DNA of 9,729 nt from an uncultured Ruminococcus sp. Its GTDB lineage: Bacteria; Bacillota_A; Clostridia; Oscillospirales; Ruminococcaceae. Location: positions 1 to 9,729 of the forward strand of contig CACZPE010000074.1 of the NCBI GenBank assembly GCA_902782875.1, in the 5' to 3' direction. Shown here piece after piece: positions 1 to 4,691 of this stretch. Within the stretch, counting starts at the first letter, position 1; each line of letters starts with the position of its first letter. A model generated the notes under the pieces. That model worked only from the letters and a program-made list of their open reading frames with translations. It had not been told where the DNA came from and ran no database searches. The translations under genes and the position numbers were made by a program.

Positions 1-15
1 AAGGAGGCTGTAAAT

Positions 16-579
16 ATGATCGGTGCTTGTTCTATCAATCAGGTCATCCTTATGGGAAGACTTACTTCCGATCCCGAGCTCAGACAGACACCCAACGGTG
101 TTTCGACCTGTTCCTTCACTGTAGCGATCACAAGATCGTTTGCAAACCAGAACGGCGAAAGGCAGTCTGATTTCATTTCCTGTACCGCATGGAGACAGAC
201 AGCAGAGTTCATCTGCCGCAATTTTTCCAAAGGCAGGCTCATCCTGGTGGAGGGAAATCTGCGCACACGTTCCTATGACGACAGGAATCACCCCGACGTA
301 AAGCATTATGTGACCGAGGTATTCGTTGACAACGCAGGTTTCGGCGAGACCAAGTCATCTGCAGGTCAGGGCGGACAGGGCTACGGCTCACAGGGCGGAT
401 ACAGCCAGAACTACGGCAATCAGTCCTATAACCAGGGATACGGACAGAACCAGAACTACAATCAGAATAATCAGAACAGCTTCCAGCAGAACGGATATCA
501 GCAGCCTCAGGCGCCTGTATCAGTAGGTGATCTGAGCGACTTCGAAGAAGTCATAAGCGACAGCGATCTGCCGTTCTGA
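16..579 (+). CDS. ssb: Single-stranded DNA-binding protein
   Basis: This 187-residue protein binds and protects single-stranded DNA during replication, repair and recombination, and recruits partner enzymes through its C-terminal tail. The N-terminal OB fold covers about residues 5-107 and carries typical SSB patterns: NQVILMGRLTSDPELR, then DFISCTAWR, then a GRLILVEGNLRTRSYDD segment. Residues about 112-168 form a flexible linker rich in Gly, Gln, Asn and Tyr. The protein ends in DSDLPF, the acidic, Phe-terminated tail used by SSB for protein contacts. The start is supported by a perfect AAGGAGG at bases 1-7, 8 nt before the ATG. rpsR follows 26 nt downstream, the classic rpsF-ssb-rpsR order, so rpsF is expected just left of the window. 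The length is normal for a Firmicutes SSB. Confidence 0.97.
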   Translation: MIGACSINQVILMGRLTSDPELRQTPNGVSTCSFTVAITRSFANQNGERQSDFISCTAWRQTAEFICRNFSKGRLILVEGNLRTRSYDDRNHPDVKHYVTEVFVDNAGFGETKSSAGQGGQGYGSQGGYSQNYGNQSYNQGYGQNQNYNQNNQNSFQQNGYQQPQAPVSVGDLSDFEEVISDSDLPF

Positions 580-605
580 AAATAATCGAATAGGAGGTTA
601 AGATC

Positions 606-854
606 ATGGAAAGAGATACCCAGAGAGCTCCCAGAGGCGCAAAGAGAAGCCGCAAGAAGGTTTGCCAGTTCTGCGCTGACAAGGTTGAGAAGATAGATTA
701 CAAGGATACTGCAAGACTCAGAAAGTGCATGACTGAAAGAGCAAAGATCCTTCCCCGCCGTGTTACCGGCACCTGCGCTTTCCATCAGAGAGAGCTCACA
801 GTAGCTATCAAGCGTGCAAGACACGTTGCACTGCTCCCCTATGTATCTGACTGA
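606..854 (+). CDS. rpsR: 30S ribosomal protein bS18
   Basis: This 82-residue protein is small-subunit ribosomal protein bS18, which sits next to bS6 on the 30S platform. The basic N-terminus (residues 1-19) precedes the conserved core VEKIDYKD (27-34), the [13 protein letters not shown] segment (52-64) and the C-terminal [14 protein letters not shown] block (67-80), all hallmark S18 sequences. C20-x2-C23 together with C57-x2-H60 looks like the metal-binding (C+) form of S18 rather than the Cys-free form; zinc binding is inferred from the residues only. A TAGGAGG ribosome binding site lies at 591-597, 8 nt before the ATG. The gene follows ssb by 26 nt and is the last gene of that operon, with an intrinsic terminator 18 nt after the stop. 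Confidence 0.98.
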   Translation: MERDTQRAPRGAKRSRKKVCQFCADKVEKIDYKDTARLRKCMTERAKILPRRVTGTCAFHQRELTVAIKRARHVALLPYVSD

Positions 855-872
855 TCATAATGGAAACATCAG

Positions 873-900
873 CACCGTCCGTAAGGGCGGTGTTATTTTA
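873..900 (+). terminator. Intrinsic terminator of the ssb-rpsR operon
   Basis: CACCGTCC (873-880) pairs with GGGCGGTG (885-892) across a GTAA loop, giving 8 bp with one G-T pair. A T-rich tract TTATTTTA (893-900) follows. It lies 18 nt after the rpsR stop, the expected place for an operon end. Confidence 0.85.
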
Positions 901-901
901 T

Positions 902-968
902 TAGGGTTTAGGGTGTAGGGTATAGGGTTTAGTAATTCTATACCCTGAACCCTAAACCCTAAACCCTA
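902..968. repeat. Telomere-like TTTAGGG inverted repeat (long hairpin)
   Basis: The left arm (902-931) holds four GGG runs exactly 7 nt apart (904, 911, 918, 925), separated by TTTA, TGTA and TATA. The right arm (939-968) holds four CCC runs, also at 7-nt spacing (943, 950, 957, 964). The arms pair over about 30 positions, with mismatches near 915, 922 and 929 and one G-T pair, around a 7-nt loop. Each strand therefore carries a G3N4 x4 pattern able in principle to fold as a G-quadruplex, or the whole can fold as a hairpin. It starts directly after the rpsR terminator. A related, shorter element lies at 3055-3098. I know of no named family that I can assign with confidence. Confidence 0.85.
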
Positions 969-970
969 TT

Positions 971-1002
971 TTGCACATTGCCTGCAGGCTGAAATAGTGC
1001 AA
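971..1002. repeat. Small inverted repeat with nested palindrome
   Basis: TTGCAC (971-976) is the inverse complement of GTGCAA (997-1002). Between them lies the perfect 10-bp palindrome GCCTGCAGGC (980-989). No function can be assigned. It sits between the telomere-like repeat and the putative promoter of the primosome genes and could be a protein-binding site. Confidence 0.35.
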
Positions 1003-1026
1003 TTTATATATAGCTTTTTTACGCCG

Positions 1027-1046
1027 TATGTGGTAAAATATACTTT
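1027..1046 (+). promoter_or_regulatory. Putative promoter of the primosome unit
   Basis: TATGTGGTAAAATATACTTT contains an extended -10 (TGG before TAAAAT at 1034-1039) and an overlapping TATACT (1039-1044). No good -35 is visible; only a T-rich stretch lies at 1015-1020. It lies about 85 nt before the DnaB/DnaD-like gene, and a similar motif occurs upstream of recJ. The exact start of transcription is uncertain. Confidence 0.45.
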
Positions 1047-1128
1047 GCCAAACAACATAAAGAGAATCCGGTGCCGCGGCATAACGGCACGGACGCCGGC
1101 ACTGCCGGTATTATGAGGGGATAACATA

Positions 1129-2073
1129 ATGAGATACAGGATAAACTGGGGCGACGATGTGTTTGCAGTGCCCCGTTCGGCGGCAGACGGGCTGAAGCTT
1201 GCCTCCGCAAAGGCGGCAAAGGTCCTCATGTGGCTCTGCGCCTATAAGGAGCTGCCCGATGACCCGTCCGCGATAGACAGAAGCCTTTCAAAGGAAGATA
1301 TAGAGGACGCTGTGAACTTCTGGACACAGCTGGGTGTGCTGAAGGACGACACCGCCCCCGCACAGACCGCACAGGCTCAGCCCGCAGCGCAGAAAAAGGC
1401 CTCTCCGCCCAAATTCAAGGCGATCATGCCCACGGAGATCGCCGAGCGCGTGCAGAGCTCACGCGATATACGCTTTCTCTTTGACGGTACCGAGCACTGT
1501 GCAGGCAGACCGCTCAACCATGACGAAGAGCGTACACTGATATGGATACACGACCATCTAGGCATACCCTCAGAGGTACTGCTGATGCTGGTCACAAGCT
1601 GTTTTTCCTCCGGCAGAGGGCAGATGAGCTATATAGAAAGCGTGGCCTGTGACTGGAGCGAGCGCGGGATATTCACTTATCAGGCAGCAGAAAAGGAGCT
1701 TATCGAGATGCAGCGCCGTGACAGCGGCAGGGCTCATATCATGCGTATCATAGGTGCCGAGCGTCTTACTCCCGCCCAGAAGGAATGCACAGACCGCTGG
1801 ATGGACTGGAACGTGCCCGATGAGATGATATCCCTTGCAGCGGATATATCCGCTGAAAAGAAGCTCAGAACAGATGTGAAGTATATGGACGGCATCATCA
1901 CCAACTGGCGCAAGGACGGCATATCCACCGTCGATGATGCCAAAAAGGCAGGAACGGAGCGCCGCAAGGCGGCAGAAAAGCCGAAGCCCGCACCGAAAGC
2001 GGATCTGTATGACACGGATGCGCTCGCAATGCTGGGCTTTGCAGGATTTCTTGACGGAGGTGCCGATAATTGA
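1129..2073 (+). CDS. DnaB/DnaD-family primosomal protein (DnaD domain)
   Basis: A 314-residue protein likely acting in replication initiation or restart, helping to remodel DNA and bring in the helicase loader. The N-terminal part (about 1-75) looks like a winged-helix DDBH1-type module. A Pro/Ala/Gln-rich linker (about 75-95) follows. Two DDBH2-like modules come next, each ending in the diagnostic Y-x3-I/V-x3-W signature followed by a GI pair: Y168-V172-W176 with GI at 180-181, and Y252-I256-W260 with GI at 264-265. This tandem layout resembles Firmicutes DnaB more than single-module DnaD. A basic Lys/Pro/Ala-rich tail spans about 272-292. The ATG has a GAGGGG site at 1114-1119. The stop overlaps the start of the AAA+ loader gene by 4 nt, matching the dnaB-dnaI pairing of Bacillus. 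The family is clear; the ortholog name is not. Confidence 0.85.
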   Translation: MRYRINWGDDVFAVPRSAADGLKLASAKAAKVLMWLCAYKELPDDPSAIDRSLSKEDIEDAVNFWTQLGVLKDDTAPAQTAQAQPAAQKKASPPKFKAIMPTEIAERVQSSRDIRFLFDGTEHCAGRPLNHDEERTLIWIHDHLGIPSEVLLMLVTSCFSSGRGQMSYIESVACDWSERGIFTYQAAEKELIEMQRRDSGRAHIMRIIGAERLTPAQKECTDRWMDWNVPDEMISLAADISAEKKLRTDVKYMDGIITNWRKDGISTVDDAKKAGTERRKAAEKPKPAPKADLYDTDALAMLGFAGFLDGGADN

Positions 2074-3047
2074 CAAAGACTGAGATAAGGCATCTTGCCA
2101 ATATGCAGATGGAGCAGCGCAGAGCGAAGGCTCTCGCCCTGGCGGACGAGAGACGCAGAGAGGTATACGCTAAGCTGCCGCAGATAAAAGAGATGCAGAG
2201 CATGCTCGCACAGACCTCGGTAAAGCTTTCAAGATGCCTGATAAGCAGGACAGGCGATCACAGACAGCTGCTCGAGGAGTTACGCAAGAACAATACCGAA
2301 TGCAGCCTGATGATCGGTGAGACACTCAAAAAGGCAGGCTACCCCGAGGACTATCTCGAGGTGCGCTACCGCTGCGCAAAATGCGAAGATACAGGATTTA
2401 CCGACCGAGCTATGTGCGACTGCCTGAAGAGGCTCATAAACAAGATCGCATCAGATGAACTCAACCGCGATGCAAATATGCCCAACGCCGATTTTGCGCA
2501 CTTTGACGTTGAGATGTACAGGAATGTGAATATAAACGGCATAGATGCCTATAAGGTAATGGGAAATGTATACTCATTCTGCGTGGACTACGCAAAGCAT
2601 TTCTCCATGTCATCCCCGAGCCTGCTTATGATAGGCAACCCGGGACTGGGCAAGACACATCTTTCGGTATCGATAGCAAAGGAAGTCATAAACGCAGGCT
2701 ACAGCGTGGTATACGGCTCTGTTGTGAACAGGCTGCACGAAATAGAGGACGAGCACTTCGGCAAATCCGAGGAAACGAGGAACGTGCTCGACCTGCTTCT
2801 GGAGACCGATCTGCTCGTACTTGACGATCTGGGCTCGGAGCAGCGCACGCCCTTCTATGAATCGACGCTCTACAACATCATAAACACGAGGATAAACACC
2901 TCGCGCCCCACCGTGATAAGCACCAACCTGACATGGGACGAGCTCAAGCAGATGTACAACGAAAGGCTCATATCGCGCCTTGCATACGTATACAAGAACG
3001 TGGGCTTCATAGGCCGTGATATAAGGGCAATCAGAGCGGGAATGTGA
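2070..3047 (+). CDS. AAA+ ATPase, DnaC/DnaI-type helicase loader
   Basis: A 325-residue ATP-binding protein predicted to load the replicative DNA helicase. The N-terminal half (1-95) is helical and charged. A zinc-finger-like CAKC (102-105) and CDC (116-118) cluster follows, as in DnaI. The AAA+ domain has Walker A GNPGLGKTH (189-197), Walker B LLVLDDLG (248-255, D252/D253), a sensor-1 strand TVISTNLT (281-288) and the NERLISRL segment (297-304), whose R299/R303 are candidate arginine fingers. This combination with the Cys cluster favours DnaC/DnaI over a transposon IstB helper, and no transposase is nearby. The start is TTG, overlapping the upstream stop in TTGA, with GGAGG at 2056-2060 at 9 nt spacing; translational coupling is likely. 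It is the last gene of its unit, with a terminator 14 nt downstream. Confidence 0.9.
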   Translation: MTKTEIRHLANMQMEQRRAKALALADERRREVYAKLPQIKEMQSMLAQTSVKLSRCLISRTGDHRQLLEELRKNNTECSLMIGETLKKAGYPEDYLEVRYRCAKCEDTGFTDRAMCDCLKRLINKIASDELNRDANMPNADFAHFDVEMYRNVNINGIDAYKVMGNVYSFCVDYAKHFSMSSPSLLMIGNPGLGKTHLSVSIAKEVINAGYSVVYGSVVNRLHEIEDEHFGKSEETRNVLDLLLETDLLVLDDLGSEQRTPFYESTLYNIINTRINTSRPTVISTNLTWDELKQMYNERLISRLAYVYKNVGFIGRDIRAIRAGM

Positions 3048-3061
3048 ATTCTTCAGGGTTT

Positions 3062-3098
3062 AGGGTACAGGGTTTAGCGGCCCCCCTGTACCCTTTTT
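3062..3098 (+). terminator. Intrinsic terminator built from a TTTAGGG-type element
   Basis: AGGGTACAGGG (3062-3072) pairs perfectly with CCCTGTACCCT (3084-3094) around an 11-nt loop, and a run of T ends at 3098. The G-rich side continues upstream with another GGGTTT unit from 3056, so GGG runs fall at 3056, 3063 and 3070, again 7 nt apart. It closes the DnaB/DnaD-like and DnaC-like unit. Confidence 0.85.
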
Positions 3099-3115
3099 CA
3101 GTAAATATATAGAAT

Positions 3116-3129
3116 AAAAGTATACTTTT
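3116..3129. promoter_or_regulatory. Perfect 14-bp palindrome, possible operator
   Basis: AAAAGTATACTTTT is a perfect palindrome lying 26 nt upstream of the -35 box of the importer promoter. Its position suits a regulator-binding site, but no regulator family can be named from the sequence. Confidence 0.35.
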
Positions 3130-3155
3130 TTAGTTTGATTTGGCGCATATTATCG

Positions 3156-3184
3156 TTGACAATTTCTTAACATTGTGATAAAAT
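3156..3184 (+). promoter_or_regulatory. Strong sigma-A-type promoter of the ABC importer
   Basis: A consensus -35 TTGACA (3156-3161) is separated by exactly 17 nt from -10 TAAAAT (3179-3184), which is preceded by TGA, giving an extended -10. Transcription should start near 3191, about 43 nt before the binding-protein ATG. The -10 overlaps a short TGAT-N3-ATCA palindrome (3176-3186), a plausible repressor site. It does not match a full Fur box. Confidence 0.85.
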
Positions 3185-3233
3185 CATTCTGACAGAGCAG
3201 AAAGCCCTGTTGTAATGGTAAGGAGAATGATTT
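3181..3233. repeat. 10-bp inverted repeat spanning the importer leader
   Basis: AAATCATTCT (3181-3190) and AGAATGATTT (3224-3233) are perfect inverse complements. The first overlaps the -10 region and the second overlaps the end of the AAGGAG ribosome binding site (3220-3225) and runs up to the ATG. Because the left arm lies mostly upstream of the predicted transcription start, a DNA-level operator pair is more likely than an RNA hairpin. It could also be chance in AT-rich DNA. Confidence 0.4.
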
Positions 3234-4469
3234 ATGAAAAAACCGATGATAAGCGCTGTTGCCGTAGTTCTCGCAGTGATGCTCACATCATGCGCGACGG
3301 GTACTCCCGCTCAGACAGAATCGCCTGCACAGACTACCGTGACCGAAGCTGTGACAGAAGCAGCTACCGAGACCGAATCACAGACTGAGACTGAACAGAC
3401 CACAGAAGCCGAAACAGAGACCGAAGCTGAAACAGAAGCAGAAACCGAAGCCGCATCAGCCGACACAAGGATAATAACCGACCAGACAGGCACAGAAGTT
3501 GAACTCCCCGCAGAGGTACACAGAGTGGTAGTATCCTCCATATTCCCCGTACCCTCTGTATTCTGCCTTTTCAGAGGCTCCGCAGATGAGATAGTAGGCA
3601 TGCATCCGCAGGCTATGTCCGCTGCTAAGAATTCCTTCCTCATAAACCTCTATCCCGAGATCGCAAATGCAGATACAAGCTTTGTTGAGAACGGCGAGAT
3701 AAACGTTGAGCAGCTCCTCACCCTTGAACCCGATATGGTGATATTCTCAGCTGCCAACAAGGACGAAAGGGCCCTCTATGAGAGCGCAGGCATCCCCGCA
3801 GTTGCCTTCTCCCCCTCTATCGCAGGCTTTGACACAGTAGAGACCTATGCTTCATGGGTACAGCTCCTCGGCCAGATATACGGCGAGGAAGACAATGCAA
3901 ACGCCATCGTTGAGGACGCAAGAGCCATCGCTGAGAAGGTAAAGGCAAAATCTGCAGAGATACCCGAGGAGAACAAGCCCTCCGTGCTGATACTCTTTAA
4001 CTATGATGAGAGCGGCATAAAGGCAGCAGGCTCAGGCTCCTTCGGCGAGTACTGGATATCCGCAGCAGGCGGCGTTAATGCAGCTGCCGAAATAAAGGGA
4101 CAGACCGAGGTCAATATGGAGCAGATATACGCCTGGGATCCCGACATCATACTCATCACAAACTTCATAAAGTATACCCCCGACGATCTTCTGAACAACA
4201 CCGTCGAGGAGGACTGGAGCGGCGTATCCGCAGTACAGAACGGCAAGGTATACAAGTTCCCCCTCGGTATGTACCGCTGGTATCCCGCATCATCCGATGC
4301 AGCACTCTCGCTGGAGTGGGTGGCAAAGACCATACAGCCCGATGTATACTCCGATATCGACCTTGACAGCGATATAAAGGAATACTTCAAAAAGCACTAT
4401 GACATAGACCTCAGCGATGAGGACATACAGACAATATACAATCCCTCTGCAGCGGCTGCAGCAAAGTAA
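3234..4469 (+). CDS. ABC transporter substrate-binding lipoprotein (PF01497 type)
   Basis: A 411-residue solute-binding lipoprotein of the iron-siderophore/heme/cobalamin type, anchored outside the membrane to hand its ligand to the FecCD permease. A signal peptide of about 19 residues ends in the lipobox LTSC with C20 as the lipidation site. Residues about 27-75 form a long Thr/Glu/Ala stalk including three ETEA units (62-73). The PeripBP fold follows from about 80, with TDQTGTEVELP (82-92), the NVEQLLTLEPDMVIF segment (157-171) and a second lobe with IYAWDPDIILITN (298-310), all typical of PF01497. A charged C-terminal extension ends in Ala5-Lys. AAGGAG at 3220-3225 supports the ATG. The strong promoter at 3156-3184 drives it. 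The substrate is not identifiable from sequence alone. Confidence 0.92.
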   Translation: MKKPMISAVAVVLAVMLTSCATGTPAQTESPAQTTVTEAVTEAATETESQTETEQTTEAETETEAETEAETEAASADTRIITDQTGTEVELPAEVHRVVVSSIFPVPSVFCLFRGSADEIVGMHPQAMSAAKNSFLINLYPEIANADTSFVENGEINVEQLLTLEPDMVIFSAANKDERALYESAGIPAVAFSPSIAGFDTVETYASWVQLLGQIYGEEDNANAIVEDARAIAEKVKAKSAEIPEENKPSVLILFNYDESGIKAAGSGSFGEYWISAAGGVNAAAEIKGQTEVNMEQIYAWDPDIILITNFIKYTPDDLLNNTVEEDWSGVSAVQNGKVYKFPLGMYRWYPASSDAALSLEWVAKTIQPDVYSDIDLDSDIKEYFKKHYDIDLSDEDIQTIYNPSAAAAAK

Positions 4470-4482
4470 TTGATACCTTTCC

Positions 4483-4555
4483 CCGAACGGTTGATATCTC
4501 TGCCGCCCAAAAGCCATATACGAAAGTTTTGTGCGGCTTCTATTCAACCGTTCGG
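4483..4555 (+). ncRNA. Long structured RNA hairpin between binding protein and permease
   Basis: The outer stem is a perfect 12-bp pairing of CCGAACGGTTGA (4483-4494) with TCAACCGTTCGG (4544-4555). After a 7/6-nt internal loop, a second stem pairs GCCGCCCAAAA (4502-4512) with TTTTGTGCGGC (4527-4537), 10 of 11 positions, around a 14-nt loop containing CGAAAG. No T-run follows directly, so it is not a plain terminator; a separate terminator starts 15 nt later. It begins 13 nt after the binding-protein stop. It may stabilise the upstream mRNA end or take part in regulation. I cannot match it to a known RNA family. Confidence 0.6.
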
Positions 4556-4570
4556 TCAGGAATCAGTGAA

Positions 4571-4596
4571 AAGCAGGCGTAACGCCTGCTTTTTTT
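4571..4596 (+). terminator. Intrinsic terminator inside the importer operon
   Basis: AAGCAGGCG (4571-4579) pairs with CGCCTGCTT (4583-4591) around a TAA loop, 9 bp, running into an unbroken T tract ending at 4596. It lies between the binding-protein gene and the permease, so the two membrane-complex genes would be read by partial readthrough or by conditional antitermination. No convincing promoter is visible after it. Confidence 0.88.
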
Positions 4597-4691
4597 GTAA
4601 GAAACCTGTTAGCCCTGTGAAGGTACTGCAATACCGGCTTCATAAACCGATCCGCCAAGTGAGTGCAGGCTCAGCCTGCCGGGAGGCATAT
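4597..4691 (+). promoter_or_regulatory. Permease leader with pre-RBS hairpin, possible riboswitch remnant
   Basis: The 95 nt before the permease contain a hairpin GCAGGC (4665-4670), TCA, GCCTGC (4674-4679) one base before the GGGAGG ribosome binding site (4681-4686). Three pieces resemble cobalamin-riboswitch core elements in the right order: a GGTACTGCAATACC hairpin (4622-4635), a GATCCGCCAAGTG stretch (4649-4661), and a B12-box-like segment (4661-4680, compare GAGTCAGGAGACCTGCC). The peripheral arms normally found between the last two are absent, so this is at best a reduced or degenerate version and may be coincidence. Confidence 0.25.

Noticed and set aside
902..968. CRISPR array or a true telomere end
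   Set aside because: The units are 7 nt without spacers, which rules out CRISPR. The array is short, inverted and flanked by ordinary genes, so it is not a replicon end.
3174..3194. Possible Fur box over the importer promoter
   Set aside because: Only the left half resembles the TGATAAT half-site; the right half does not match, so no Fur call is made.
3311..3643. A minus-strand frame with Ser-Val-Ala repeats
   Set aside because: The repeats are simply the antisense reading of the Thr/Glu stalk of the binding lipoprotein.
4470..4691. Upstream extension of the permease reading frame by 74 codons
   Set aside because: The extension runs through a long hairpin and an intrinsic terminator, lacks membrane character and has no ribosome binding site. 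ATG 4692 has GGGAGG and gives the normal family length.
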